Source of the DNA: Comamonas koreensis
GTDB lineage: Bacteria > Pseudomonadota > Gammaproteobacteria > Burkholderiales > Burkholderiaceae_C
DNA length: 64,000 bases
Assembly (NCBI RefSeq): GCF_014076495.1
Contig: NZ_CP043575.1
Location: forward strand, 2,790,001-2,854,000
Direction: 5' to 3'
Shown here: piece after piece, positions 25,560 to 37,725 of the stretch
Numbering within the stretch: the stretch's first letter is position 1
How the letters are laid out: each line of letters starts with the position of its first letter
Translations under genes and position numbers: made by a program
Notes under the pieces: model-generated
What the model was told of the DNA's origin: nothing
Database searches by the model: none
Seen by the model: the letters and a program-made list of their open reading frames with translations, nothing else

Positions 25560-25892
25560 ATGTTCAACAAAGGACAACTCGCAGGTTTGATGAAGCAAGC
25601 CCAGGCCATGCAGGACAACCTCAAGAAGGCCCAGGACGACCTGGCCAACATCGAGGTCGAAGGTGAGTCTGGTGCCGGTCTCGTCAAGGTGCTGATGACC
25701 TGCAAGCACGACGTCAAGCGCGTGACCATTGACCCCAGCCTGCTGTCCGAAGACAAGGACATGCTCGAAGACCTGGTGGCTGCCGCCTTCAACGCCGCGG
25801 TGCGCAAGGCCGAAGAGACCAGCAACGAGAAAATGGGCAAGATCACCGCTGGCATGCCAGGCCTGCCCGGCGGCATGAAGTTCCCGTTCTAA
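25560..25892 (+). CDS. ybaB: YbaB/EbfC family nucleoid-associated protein
   Basis: A protein of 110 residues; the hallmark N-terminus is [21 protein letters not shown], and the C-terminus is Gly/Pro/Met-rich ([13 protein letters not shown]). It binds DNA as a dimer and, by position, is linked to recR-dependent repair. 64 bases after dnaX and 105 bases before recR. Confidence 0.92.
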   Translation: MFNKGQLAGLMKQAQAMQDNLKKAQDDLANIEVEGESGAGLVKVLMTCKHDVKRVTIDPSLLSEDKDMLEDLVAAAFNAAVRKAEETSNEKMGKITAGMPGLPGGMKFPF

Positions 25893-25997
25893 GCGCGCGC
25901 CTCGTTTTGCCGCACGCTTTTGCCGCCCCTGTGCCTTTGGCTGCCACGCGCAACCCAAGGCTTGTCTGCGCTGTGCACTGCTTGGTGAGGCATCGCC

Positions 25998-26588
25998 ATG
26001 TCTGATACCGGCACGCTGGAGGCCCTGGTGCAGGCACTGCGCCGACTGCCGGGCGTGGGGGTGAAGTCGGCATCGCGCATGGCGTTTCACCTGCTGCAAA
26101 ACGACCGGGAGGGGGCCGAGCTGCTCGCGCGCGCCTTGCACGAGGCCAGCAGCCGGGTGCAGCACTGCGAGCGCTGCCATACCTTTACCGAAAACACGAT
26201 CTGCGACACCTGCCTGGATGAGGGGCGCGATGCCGCTCGCCTGTGCGTGGTGGAAACCCCCGCTGACCAGGCAGCCCTTGAGCGCACCGGTGCCTACAAA
26301 GGCTATTACTACGTGCTGATGGGGCGCCTGTCACCGCTCGATGGCATTGGACCGCGCGATATCGGTGTGCAGCAATTGCTGCAACGGGCGAGCGACGGCG
26401 TGGTGCAGGAGGTGATCCTGGCCACCAATTTCACCGCCGAAGGGGAGGCCACTGCCCATGTGATCAGCGAGGCTTTGCAGCGCAGGGGTATTGGCTTGAC
26501 GCGCCTGGCCCGTGGGGTACCCATTGGCAGCGAGCTCGAATATGTGGACCTGGGCACGATTGCCCACGCATTGGCGGATCGCCGCTAA
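25998..26588 (+). CDS. recR: Recombination mediator RecR
   Basis: A protein of 196 residues. An N-terminal helix-hairpin-helix ([21 protein letters not shown]) is followed by a C4 zinc finger (CERCHTF and CDTC) and a Toprim domain ([17 protein letters not shown], then [11 protein letters not shown]). With RecO it loads RecA at gaps. Standard length and order, third gene of the dnaX unit. Confidence 0.95.
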   Translation: MSDTGTLEALVQALRRLPGVGVKSASRMAFHLLQNDREGAELLARALHEASSRVQHCERCHTFTENTICDTCLDEGRDAARLCVVETPADQAALERTGAYKGYYYVLMGRLSPLDGIGPRDIGVQQLLQRASDGVVQEVILATNFTAEGEATAHVISEALQRRGIGLTRLARGVPIGSELEYVDLGTIAHALADRR

Positions 26589-26954
26589 AGCCTTGGTCAT
26601 TGGGAGGGGTGGCAGCGCCTTTTCCCAGCAATTCAGCGGCTTGCACCGTCTTTGGCGCAGGGCCTCCCGCAGCTTGGGAAAACCGGTTTTCCTGCGCCGC
26701 CATTTGGGCTAAATCCGGCTGAGGCGCCCGGCGCGCTGCTTGCGACCGATTACAATTCAATGCTGATCTTTATGGTTATTTATGCATTGCGTGCATAAAT
26801 CAAGCCCGGTGCGGTCTGTGTTTTCCTGGATTTGCCCGTTTTTCAGTCTTGCACGCCTGTCTGTCTGCACCGCTCCAAAGATCATTCTCCGTTCTCCTTA
26901 TTGCATCTAGCCGTGTTGCTGCCGGCTGTGCCTCGTGTTTTTTAGGATTTTTGC
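26589..26954. other. Regulatory region upstream of the MHS permease
   Basis: About 365 bases. A TACAAT (26751-26756) resembles a -10 hexamer. A 9-bp palindrome, ATTTATGCA/TGCATAAAT with a 5-base spacer, lies at 26778-26800, just downstream of it. No gene is supported; the rest is without recognisable structure. Confidence 0.4.
26778..26800. promoter_or_regulatory. 9-bp palindrome, possible operator
   Basis: ATTTATGCA and TGCATAAAT are perfect inverted arms (26778-26786/26792-26800) around TTGCG. It is located between a TACAAT -10-like box and the MFS gene, so it is a candidate repressor site for that gene. The regulator is unknown. Confidence 0.4.
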
Positions 26955-28268
26955 GTGCAATCTACTGCTGTATCCAAGCGAAATATTCTGGCCGCTGTCA
27001 TTGGCAACGCGCTCGAATGGTATGACTTCCTGGTCTTTGCCTTCATGACGCCCATTGTGGCCAAGCTGTTCTTCCCCTCCAACCCCAACGATCCGAGCGA
27101 TGACCTCAACCGCATCCTGATGACCACGGCGGTGTTTGGCGTGGGCTTCTTTATGCGTCCGGTGGGCGGCATCTTGCTGGGCCTGTACGGCGACCGCAAG
27201 GGCCGCAAGGCGGCGATGGTGATGGTCACCGGGATCATGGCCGTGGCCATTGCACTGATCACCTTTGCGCCGACCTACCAGGGTGTGGGTATCTGGGCGC
27301 CTATCTTCATCGTGCTGGCACGCTTGCTGCAAGGTTTTGCCGCAGGGGGCGAATTCGGCACGTCGACGGCCTTGCTGATCGAGCTGGCGCCCAAGGGCAA
27401 ACGGGGCTTTTATGGCTCCTGGCAGATGACGGGCCAGATGGCGGCACTGCTGATTGGCGCGGCGGTGGGCACCTTGATCACCGACTTCTTCACCCAGGAG
27501 CAGCTGATGTCCTGGGCCTGGCGCATTCCCTTCGCGGTGGGCCTGTTAATTGTGCCGGTGGCCATCTATATCCGCCGCCATGTCGAAGAGCCAGAAACCT
27601 TTGTGAAGATGCAGGCCGCGCAAAAGGCGGGCACGGTCAAGCAAGTGGGCGTGCTGGAGATGCTGCGCACCCATGCGCGTGAAACCCTGGTGGGCATGGG
27701 CCTGGTGGTAACGGCCACGGTGTCCATCTACATCACCTTCACCTATCTGGTGACCTATTCGACCGTCACCTTGAAGCTGCCGCTGCACGATACCTTCATG
27801 GTGCAGATGGCCGGTGCGGCGCTGATGGTTGTGCTGATGCCCTTCATGGGCGCCTGGTCCGACCGGGTGGGCCGCCGTCCCTTGATGATTGGTTCGCTGC
27901 TGGGCTATCTGGTGGTGCTGTACCCGCTGTACGCCTGGCTGACCGATGGCCCGAGCATTGCCAAGCTGATGACCGTGCAGGTCGTTGTGTGCCTCTTTGT
28001 GTCGGTGTTCTTTGGCGTCTTCAGCACGGTGATGGCTGAGCTCTTCCCTGCGAATGTGCGCTCTGTGGGCATGTCCATGGCCTACAACATCGCCGTGATG
28101 GTGTTTGGCGGCTTTGCCCAGTTCATCGTGACTTGGCTGATCAAGACCACGGGCTCGACGATGTCGCCGGCCTTCTATGTGATGTTTGGCGTGACTTTGG
28201 GACTGATTGCGGCGTTCTTTATCCGTGAGCGCGCGCATGACGACGACCTGGATGGCGAGATGGTCTGA
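26955..28268 (+). CDS. MFS transporter, metabolite:H+ symporter (MHS) family
   Basis: A 12-helix permease of 437 residues. ViGNALEWYDFLVFAF near the N-terminus and GLYGDRKGRKAAMVMV between helices 2 and 3 are signatures of the MHS branch (KgtP, ShiA, ProP, citrate permeases). GFAAGGEFGTSTALLIELAP continues the family pattern. It imports a small organic acid or betaine with protons; which one cannot be told. The GTG start at 26955 has AGGA seven bases upstream. A strong bidirectional terminator follows. Confidence 0.9.
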   Translation: MQSTAVSKRNILAAVIGNALEWYDFLVFAFMTPIVAKLFFPSNPNDPSDDLNRILMTTAVFGVGFFMRPVGGILLGLYGDRKGRKAAMVMVTGIMAVAIALITFAPTYQGVGIWAPIFIVLARLLQGFAAGGEFGTSTALLIELAPKGKRGFYGSWQMTGQMAALLIGAAVGTLITDFFTQEQLMSWAWRIPFAVGLLIVPVAIYIRRHVEEPETFVKMQAAQKAGTVKQVGVLEMLRTHARETLVGMGLVVTATVSIYITFTYLVTYSTVTLKLPLHDTFMVQMAGAALMVVLMPFMGAWSDRVGRRPLMIGSLLGYLVVLYPLYAWLTDGPSIAKLMTVQVVVCLFVSVFFGVFSTVMAELFPANVRSVGMSMAYNIAVMVFGGFAQFIVTWLIKTTGSTMSPAFYVMFGVTLGLIAAFFIRERAHDDDLDGEMV

Positions 28269-28313
28269 TCACCCCGGCCAGCAGGCATGACGCTGCTGGT
28301 CAGCGAGCTGACA

Positions 28314-28348
28314 AAAAAGCCCGGTGCTGATGCAGCACCGGGCTTTTT
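28314..28348. terminator. Bidirectional terminator between convergent genes
   Basis: A 16-bp perfect stem AAAAAGCCCGGTGCTG/CAGCACCGGGCTTTTT (28314-28329/28333-28348) with a 3-base loop; A/U tracts on both sides serve the MHS permease gene (+) and the EAL-HDOD gene (-). Confidence 0.88.
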
Positions 28349-28366
28349 CTGTGGGGTGTATAGGGC

Positions 28367-29593
28367 TTAGGCCAGCACGGGCAGCAACGCCTGCCACTCC
28401 TGGGCCAGCAGGCGCGCTGATGAGGCCAGCGCGCCGGGCAGCAGCTGGCTGGCGGTGTGCTCGACGCCCATGCCCAGGATGTGGCCAAGCAGCAAGGCGC
28501 CGGCCACCAGCTGCAGGTTGCCGGCGGGCACCTGCGGCCACTGCGCCTGGGCCTTGGCTGCCAATTCTGCGCTCAGGCGCGGGTAGAGCTTTTCGCAGTG
28601 CTGGATCTGGGGCAGCTGCGGAATCTTGGCCGCCACGGCCTGCAGCAGGGTCTCCCAGGCCTTGAGGTCTTCGGCCGGGTAGGCCTGGACCAGCTCGGGC
28701 AAGGACAGGTAAGGCGCGCGCGCCTCCAGGTTTTGCGACTGTGCCATGCGCAGCAGATTGAACAGCAGGGCGGGGCGGTGCTGCAGCAACTCGACCAGGG
28801 TCGCGGTATCGGCCTTGTTGTTCAGCGCCTGAGCCAGTGCCGCGACATCGGCGGTGCTGGGCAGCACGACCCGGGCGGGTATGGGTTCTGGGCGGCTGAC
28901 CGCATAGCCTTGCAGCAGATGGGCCTTGTTCTCCTGCGCCAGTTGCAGCTGCGCAGTGGACTCGATCTTGTCGGCGATCAAGGTGGCGCCAGAGATGCGG
29001 CGCGCCCACTGCAGCATCAGTACCGCGCGCTCGGCCGAAAGCACCGAGAAATCGATCTTCAGGTAGTTGACCAGGTCGTGCCAGGGCGCGTAGGCCGAAT
29101 CGAGCACCGAGTGGTTGAACGCGAGCGCAAAACCTTTGGCACGCAAGGCCTCCAGCGCGGGGCGGCGTGCCAGCGCTTCAGACGATGCGGCATGGCCCAG
29201 TGACGGGATCTCCAGCACCACCTGGCTTGCAGGCAGCAGATTCAGATGGCTGCCGCGCAGGCTCTCGAACGTGGTGTTCAGAAACAGCAGGCCATCGCCC
29301 AATAAGGGGGCGGGCTCGATGTGCGAGAGCACGGCATGCGTCAGCGCCAGGTCTGATTCCAGCGTATGGGACGACGCGGTGCGGGAGCGGTTGAATATCT
29401 CGTGGCCGGTGACGGCGCCGCTGGCATCTTTGATCGGCTGCCAGGCAATAGGGGGTGCGGGTGATGTGAACACCATGGCAGCTGCCATGGAGGGGGGTGT
29501 TGAAGGAGGCGCGCTCGTGTGTTGCATGTACGGCTGAACCATTGCATGCATCAGTGGTGCCTCACCAGCAACTGGTGTAAGCAATGTCTGCAT
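28367..29593 (-). CDS. Degenerate EAL domain plus HDOD-like domain protein (YuxH type)
   Basis: A protein of 408 residues. The first part aligns with EAL phosphodiesterases, but the catalytic motifs are altered: EIFNRS replaces EALLR, LEIPS replaces LEITE, and FALAFNHSVLDSAY replaces the DDFGTG loop. LKIDFS and HLLQGYAVSRP are retained. The C-terminal region (TADVAALAQAL, then LLQHRPALLFNLLRMAQS) looks like the start of an HDOD domain. It should therefore not hydrolyse c-di-GMP and may act as a sensor or scaffold. The start is uncertain: ATG at 29593 is preferred, but 29638 is also open. Confidence 0.75.
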   Translation of the reverse strand: MQTLLTPVAGEAPLMHAMVQPYMQHTSAPPSTPPSMAAAMVFTSPAPPIAWQPIKDASGAVTGHEIFNRSRTASSHTLESDLALTHAVLSHIEPAPLLGDGLLFLNTTFESLRGSHLNLLPASQVVLEIPSLGHAASSEALARRPALEALRAKGFALAFNHSVLDSAYAPWHDLVNYLKIDFSVLSAERAVLMLQWARRISGATLIADKIESTAQLQLAQENKAHLLQGYAVSRPEPIPARVVLPSTADVAALAQALNNKADTATLVELLQHRPALLFNLLRMAQSQNLEARAPYLSLPELVQAYPAEDLKAWETLLQAVAAKIPQLPQIQHCEKLYPRLSAELAAKAQAQWPQVPAGNLQLVAGALLLGHILGMGVEHTASQLLPGALASSARLLAQEWQALLPVLA

Positions 29594-29720
29594 TTCGTTA
29601 ACTCGGGATCGACGTGCATTGTCCTTCATATCGGGCATTTCACGCGTCTATGGAGAGAGTGAACCTGCTGGTTTTGTAGCAAACTGCACACGCTTTTGGC
29701 GTATAAAAAGCGTCTGTTTG

Positions 29721-30527
29721 TTACAGTTGCCCCTGCAGCCAGTCCAACTCGCTCTGGCTGAACCCGGCCTGGCGGCGGGCAGGCAGGTTGATTGGCGGGC
29801 GGGGGCGGGGTGCCTCGTAGTGGCTGACAAGCCAGCTGTAGTGCTGCTCTGGGTCCAGATCGCGCTGCGCACAAAGAAACCGGTACCAGTGGTTGCCGAT
29901 CGCCACATGTCCCACCTCTTCGCGCAGGATGATGTCCAGGATGGCGACCGCCTCCAGTGCGTCTGGCGCAGCTGTTTGTTGCAATTTTGCCTGGATCTGG
30001 GGAGTTGCATCCAAACCACGGGCCTCCAGGGTGCGGGGTACCAAGGCCATGCGCGCCACGATGTCATCGGCCGTTTTCTCGCACATGGTCCACAGACCCT
30101 GGTGCGCGGGGTAGTCGCCATAGTCATGGCCCCATTTGCGCAAGTGGGCACGCAGCAGCCGGAAATGCTTGGCTTCCTCGCCCGCCACCTGCAGCCAGTC
30201 CTGGTAGAAGGCCTCGGGCATGCCTTCATAGCGCCAGATGGCATCGAGCGCCAGGTTGATGGCGTTGAACTCGATGTGGGCGATGGCGTGCAGCAAGATG
30301 GCGCGCCCCTCAGCCGTTGCCGGGGAGCGCCGGCCCATGGCGGTATGGACCTTGAGCTCGGGTCTGGCCGGGTGGCCGGGCAGGCTGATGCCCTCGGGCA
30401 CTTGCAGCTGCGCCCCGGGTGCTATTGAAATAGTGGCTCTTTGCGCATACATGGCAAGAGTGAGCGCGGATTTTTCCTCGGCATCGGCCACACACAGGGC
30501 TTGCAAGGCACATTGACGTAATTCCAT
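29721..30527 (-). CDS. DUF455 family ferritin-like protein
   Basis: A protein of 268 residues. The two-iron ferritin-like pattern is visible: HIEFNAINLALDAIW, then VAGEEAKHFRLLRAHLRKWG, and REEVGHVAIGNHWYR with Glu and His ligands. DUF455 members are uncharacterised; related di-iron proteins oxidise tRNA or small molecules. The ATG at 30527 is preferred; the longer frame adds Cys/Pro-rich residues unlike the family. It is divergent from the gamma-carbonic-anhydrase gene, with 112 bases between. Confidence 0.8.
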   Translation of the reverse strand: MELRQCALQALCVADAEEKSALTLAMYAQRATISIAPGAQLQVPEGISLPGHPARPELKVHTAMGRRSPATAEGRAILLHAIAHIEFNAINLALDAIWRYEGMPEAFYQDWLQVAGEEAKHFRLLRAHLRKWGHDYGDYPAHQGLWTMCEKTADDIVARMALVPRTLEARGLDATPQIQAKLQQTAAPDALEAVAILDIILREEVGHVAIGNHWYRFLCAQRDLDPEQHYSWLVSHYEAPRPRPPINLPARRQAGFSQSELDWLQGQL

Positions 30528-30639
30528 CCCTACAATTATGAGGCTGGCGCCCCATGGAGGCGTGCAAGGCAGGCATGGCCCGCGCTCCTGCGAGCACTCA
30601 CAGGGGATTGACCTGTAACCATAACCCGATGGAGACATG

Positions 30640-31167
30640 ATGGCGAAGTATGAACTCGATGGTGTGCAACCGCAGGTTGCCGCCTCGGCATGGATTGCAG
30701 ACAGCGCGCAGGTGGTCGGCCGCGTGGAGATGGCCGCAGACAGCAGTGTGTGGTTTGGTGCCATTCTGCGCGGGGACAATGACCCGATCCGCATTGGCGA
30801 GGGCAGCAATATTCAGGACGGCAGCGTGCTGCACACCGACAAGGGCAAGCCCTTGGACATCGGCAAGCACGTCACCATCGGCCATAACGTCATCTTGCAT
30901 GGCTGCACGATTGGCGATGCGTCGCTGATCGGCATGGGCGCCATTGTGCTCAACGGCGCCAAAATCGGCCGCCATTGCCTCGTGGGTGCTGGCGCGGTGG
31001 TGACCGAGAACAAGGAGTTTCCTGAAGGCAGCTTGATTGTGGGCAGCCCCGCCAAGGTGGTACGCCAGTTGAGCCAGGAGCAGATCGAGGGGCTGCGGCG
31101 CAGCGCTGAGGGCTATATGGCCAATGCGCGGCGTTTCAAATCGGGTCTGCGAAAATTGCCGGATTGA
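30640..31167 (+). CDS. Gamma-carbonic anhydrase family protein (left-handed beta-helix)
   Basis: A protein of 175 residues built of hexapeptide repeats (GRVEMAADSSVWFGAILRGD, IGEGSNIQDGSVLHTD). The three metal-binding His are in VLHTD and in IGHNVILHGC. It is similar to YrdA/CaiE-type proteins that bind zinc, and carbonic-anhydrase activity is often weak or absent in this group. The ATG at 30637 or 30640 could be used; GGAG lies just upstream. Confidence 0.87.
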   Translation: MAKYELDGVQPQVAASAWIADSAQVVGRVEMAADSSVWFGAILRGDNDPIRIGEGSNIQDGSVLHTDKGKPLDIGKHVTIGHNVILHGCTIGDASLIGMGAIVLNGAKIGRHCLVGAGAVVTENKEFPEGSLIVGSPAKVVRQLSQEQIEGLRRSAEGYMANARRFKSGLRKLPD

Positions 31168-31235
31168 GGCGCTGCGGCCCCGGGTGCGAAGCCCGGGCGC
31201 AGCAGGCCTGCATGTATTGAATTGGAAGAATTACA

Positions 31236-32225
31236 GTGTCTGAACTGCATAAATTTTTGTTTGATGGGCTGCCCGTGCGGGGAGCCATTGTTCGACTGAC
31301 CGATGCCTGGCAAGAGATCTTGCAGCGCCGCGCCGTCAATACCAGTACCGGCCCGTACCCGCTGCCCGTGCAGGAGATGCTCGGCGAGATGACCGCCGCT
31401 GGCGTGCTGATGCAGTCCAACATCAAATTCAATGGCGCGCTGGTGTTCCAGATCTCGGGTGATGGCCCGGTGAAGCTGGCCGTCACCGAGGTGCTGACCA
31501 ACCTGAGCGTGCGCTCCACCGTCACGATGGTGGGCGACTTGCCCGCCGATGCGACCTTGACCGACCTGGTCAATGTGCATGGCAAGGGCCGCTGCGCGAT
31601 CACCTTGGACCCCAAAGACAGGCAACCTGGTCAGCAGCCCTACCAGGGCGTGGTGCCGCTGGTCGATGTGGATGGCCAGCCGCTCCAGAGCATGGCTGCC
31701 ATCTTGCAGCAGTACATGCGCCAGTCCGAGCAGCTCGACACCGTGCTGGTGCTGGCAGCCAACGACAAGGTGGCCGCTGGCCTGATCGTGCAGCGCATGC
31801 CGATCAAGGGCGAGGCCAATCTGGCCGCAGGCGCGCAGAACACCGAAGAGGTCGACCAGATCGGCCTCAATGAAGAGTACAACCGCATTGCCCACTTGGC
31901 TGCCAGCCTGACCCGCGATGAGCTGCTGAGCCTCGATGTCGAGACCATCCTGCACCGCCTGTTCTGGGAAGAAAAGCTGCTGCGCTTTGTGCCTGAAGAC
32001 GGCGAAGGCGGCCCGCACTTTGCCTGCACCTGCAGCCGCGAGCGTGTGGGCAATATGCTGCGCAGCCTGGGCCAGGAAGAGTCCGACAGCATTCTGGAAG
32101 AGCAGGGCATGATCGAGGTGGGCTGCGAATTCTGTGGCCAGCAGTACCGCTTTGACGCTGTCGATGTGGCGCATCTGTTTACCGAGCGCGGCAATGACCC
32201 GCCGGCCTCCAACCTGGTGCAGTGA
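31236..32225 (+). CDS. hslO: Redox-regulated chaperone Hsp33 (HslO)
   Basis: A protein of 329 residues. The C-terminal zinc switch is complete: Cys264-x-Cys266 (ACTCSRE) and Cys297-x2-Cys300 (GCEFCG). The N-terminal core has AVNTSTGPYPLPVQEMLGE and later GDGPVKLAVTE. Oxidation releases zinc and activates holdase function under oxidative stress. The GTG start at 31236 is preceded by GGAAG. Confidence 0.93.
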   Translation: MSELHKFLFDGLPVRGAIVRLTDAWQEILQRRAVNTSTGPYPLPVQEMLGEMTAAGVLMQSNIKFNGALVFQISGDGPVKLAVTEVLTNLSVRSTVTMVGDLPADATLTDLVNVHGKGRCAITLDPKDRQPGQQPYQGVVPLVDVDGQPLQSMAAILQQYMRQSEQLDTVLVLAANDKVAAGLIVQRMPIKGEANLAAGAQNTEEVDQIGLNEEYNRIAHLAASLTRDELLSLDVETILHRLFWEEKLLRFVPEDGEGGPHFACTCSRERVGNMLRSLGQEESDSILEEQGMIEVGCEFCGQQYRFDAVDVAHLFTERGNDPPASNLVQ

Positions 32226-32249
32226 TGCCGGGCGCCCCGCTGGTCGCGC

Positions 32250-32786
32250 TTAGCTGGTTTGCGGTGTGATCAGGCCCTGGAACAGGCGCAGCTCGCAATC
32301 GGGGTCGCTGCATTTTTCGCAGTTCCAGCGCGCACGCGCGCCTGGGTTGGCCTGGCCCAGTGCCATGCGCAAGGCCTGCAGGCCCGGCGCCTGCGGGAAC
32401 CAGTTGCACAGCGCTGCAAGTGCTTCCTGCTCCAGCCGGTGGCCCTGGCTGAATAACAATTGAAACGCCTGCCCCTGGCCCACCAGGTGCAGGCGTGCCT
32501 GCATCAGCAGAGTCTGCGCTGGATCGGACTGGCCTGAGCTGGCCGGCAGTGGTGGCGCAATCAGCAGTACGGCGTCGTGCCTGTCTAGCAAAATGGCTGG
32601 CGCATCCTGCGCTGGCAGACCTGCCAATTGGGTAAAGCTGCATGCCTTGAGCACCAAGGCGGGCGTGGATGCGGTAGCGCTCTGTGCCAGGTAGTGCTCC
32701 AGCTGCTGTGCAAGCCGCTTGGCATCTTCACAGGCAGCAGAGGCCAGATAGACCGCCGGTGGCGAGCGCTGGGTACTGGGCGTCAT
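32250..32786 (-). CDS. Hypothetical protein with a C-terminal Cys cluster
   Basis: A protein of 178 residues that is not a recognised family. The centre has a Rossmann-like alternation (PAILLDRHDAVLLIAPPL). The C-terminus carries CEKCSDPDCELRLF, three Cys that could bind zinc. Start at 32786, or 32810, with no strong ribosome-binding site at either. It lies about 110 bases downstream of ftsB on the same strand and may belong to the pyrG-eno-ftsB transcription unit. Confidence 0.5.
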   Translation of the reverse strand: MTPSTQRSPPAVYLASAACEDAKRLAQQLEHYLAQSATASTPALVLKACSFTQLAGLPAQDAPAILLDRHDAVLLIAPPLPASSGQSDPAQTLLMQARLHLVGQGQAFQLLFSQGHRLEQEALAALCNWFPQAPGLQALRMALGQANPGARARWNCEKCSDPDCELRLFQGLITPQTS

Positions 32787-32897
32787 GGCTGGGTTGGGCG
32801 TCGCAGGCATGGCCGCGATGATACGGCCAAAGCCAGCGCGCAGCGACAAAAAAGCGCCTGCAAAGAGGCGCTTGTCGGGGCTGGGGGCGGCGCTGCT

Positions 32898-33176
32898 TTA
32901 TTTGCGCGTGTACTGCACAAATACTTCATTGGGCTTGACCATGCCCAGCTCATTGCGGGCCTTGCCTTCGACCATGTCCATGCCCTGCTTGAGGTCGTTG
33001 ACCTCGGTCTCCAGGCGCACGTTCTCACGCGTGGCCGCTTCGTTCTCTGTTTTCTGCGTGGCGATTTGCTGCTTCATGTCCTTGACATAGGGCACGCTGC
33101 CGCGCCCACTCCAGAGCTGGGCATGGATGCTGACCAAAATGGCCAGCAGCACAAAGGGAACAATGCGAGAGATCAT
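32898..33176 (-). CDS. ftsB: Cell division protein FtsB
   Basis: A protein of 92 residues. An N-terminal membrane segment (IVPFVLLAILVSIHAQLW) is followed by a coiled coil (VKDMKQQIATQKTENEAATREN, cut short here as a heptad pattern) and ARNELGMVKPNEVF, the FtsB C-terminal block. It joins FtsL and FtsQ at the divisome. Located 60 bases downstream of eno, as is usual. Confidence 0.93.
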   Translation of the reverse strand: MISRIVPFVLLAILVSIHAQLWSGRGSVPYVKDMKQQIATQKTENEAATRENVRLETEVNDLKQGMDMVEGKARNELGMVKPNEVFVQYTRK

Positions 33177-33236
33177 GGCAAACAGGGCTCGAAAGGGCTG
33201 GCGGGGCAGGGCCTGAGGCCATGCCCCGCAGCAGGC

Positions 33237-34592
<1,356 letters not shown>

Positions 34593-34620
34593 TCAAGGGG
34601 AGGGGATGCGGGATGGACGT

Positions 34621-34911
34621 TCAAACGCCTTCGACCAGCACCATGCGCATGATGGCGGCGCCGGCACGCGCTTCGCGCGCCTTGCTGTATTCGGGCGAAT
34701 CATAGAAACGGCGGGCTTGCTCGCTGTCCTTGAACTTCAGGATCACGGTGCGGCCGGGGTTCCAGTCGCCCTCGATCACCTCGACCTTGCCGCCGCGCAC
34801 GCAGACCTCGGCGCCATAGGTTTGCATGGCGATGGTGCTGTACTTGCGGTACTCCTCGTACTGCTCGGGGTTGGTGACGGTGACCGATGCAATGATGTAT
34901 GCGCTTGGCAT
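34621..34911 (-). CDS. DUF1330 domain-containing protein
   Basis: A protein of 96 residues of the ferredoxin-like DUF1330 family: AYIIASVTVTNPEQYEEYRK, VRGGKVEVIEGDWNPGRTVI and DSEQARRFYDSPEYSKA. Function unknown; the fold suggests a small antibiotic-monooxygenase-like dimer. It starts one base after the kdsA stop and precedes eno, so it is part of the same unit. Confidence 0.85.
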   Translation of the reverse strand: MPSAYIIASVTVTNPEQYEEYRKYSTIAMQTYGAEVCVRGGKVEVIEGDWNPGRTVILKFKDSEQARRFYDSPEYSKAREARAGAAIMRMVLVEGV

Positions 34912-35769
34912 TTAAGCTCCAAAATTGTTTTCCAGAAAACCGTTCTTCTTGGTGATGCTGTCCAGCGCCACCATGGTTTCGAGCAAGGCCTTCATGTGCT
35001 TGAGCGGCACGGCGTTGGGGCCGTCGCTCAGGGCGTTGCAGGGGTCGGGATGGGTTTCCATGAACACGCCAGCGACGCCCACGGCAATCGCTGCACGGGC
35101 CAGCACGGGCACCATTTCGCGCATGCCGCCACTCGACGTGCCATTGCCGCCGGGCAACTGCACGCTGTGCGTGGCGTCGAACACCACGGGCGCGTTGGTT
35201 TCGCGCATGATGGCCAGCGAGCGCATGTCGCTCACCAGGTTGTTGTAGCCAAAGCTGGCGCCGCGTTCGCAGGCCATGAAGCTGTCTTCGGGCAGGCCCA
35301 CTTCCTTGGCGGCAGCGCGGGCCTTGTCGATGACATTCTTCATGTCATGGGGCGCCAGAAACTGGCCCTTCTTGATATTGACCGGCTTGCCCGATTGGGC
35401 GACCGCACGGATGAAGTCAGTCTGGCGGCACAGGAAGGCCGGGGTCTGCAGCACATCGACGATGCTGGCCACATAGGGCACTTCGGCTTCGGTGTGCACA
35501 TCGGTGAGGATGGGCACATTCAGCTCTTTTTTCACCTTGGCCAGAATCTCCAGGCCCTTTTCCATGCCGGGGCCGCGAAAGCTCGTGCCCGAGCTGCGGT
35601 TGGCCTTGTCAAAGCTGCTCTTGAAGATAAAGGGGATGCCCAGGCTGGACGTCATTTCCTTGAGCTGTCCGGCCACATCCATCTGCAGCTGCTCGGACTC
35701 GACCACGCAGGGGCCGGCGATCAGGAAAAACGGTTTATCAAGCCCGATATCAAATCCGCACAATTGCAT
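34912..35769 (-). CDS. kdsA: 3-deoxy-8-phosphooctulonate (KDO 8-P) synthase
   Basis: A protein of 285 residues. [38 protein letters not shown] and the [12 protein letters not shown] block match KdsA. It condenses phosphoenolpyruvate with arabinose 5-phosphate for LPS inner core synthesis. It lies 112 bases downstream of pyrG and directly before the DUF1330 gene. Confidence 0.96.
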   Translation of the reverse strand: MQLCGFDIGLDKPFFLIAGPCVVESEQLQMDVAGQLKEMTSSLGIPFIFKSSFDKANRSSGTSFRGPGMEKGLEILAKVKKELNVPILTDVHTEAEVPYVASIVDVLQTPAFLCRQTDFIRAVAQSGKPVNIKKGQFLAPHDMKNVIDKARAAAKEVGLPEDSFMACERGASFGYNNLVSDMRSLAIMRETNAPVVFDATHSVQLPGGNGTSSGGMREMVPVLARAAIAVGVAGVFMETHPDPCNALSDGPNAVPLKHMKALLETMVALDSITKKNGFLENNFGA

Positions 35770-35880
35770 GGACGGTGTTCCTTAAGGATGGGGTGAGAGC
35801 AAAGACGCCATGAAAAACGCAGCGTTGGTGGATGCTTTGTTTGTCATGGCTTCTGTGTGTGCCGCAGCGTGGCCGCAATT

Positions 35881-37563
<1,683 letters not shown>

Positions 37564-37725
37564 TTATAAAGGCGTATGCCAGCCTGTGCGGGCAGCTGCA
37601 GTAAATGGGCTTCCAAGGTCACGGGTTTGCACCCGATGCATCGCTGCCAAGATAGCCGCCCTGCTACTGCTCTCTTGTCTGCTGCAGTGCAGCGGCAGCG
37701 CTGCGCCTCTGCTACATTGGCGGGC

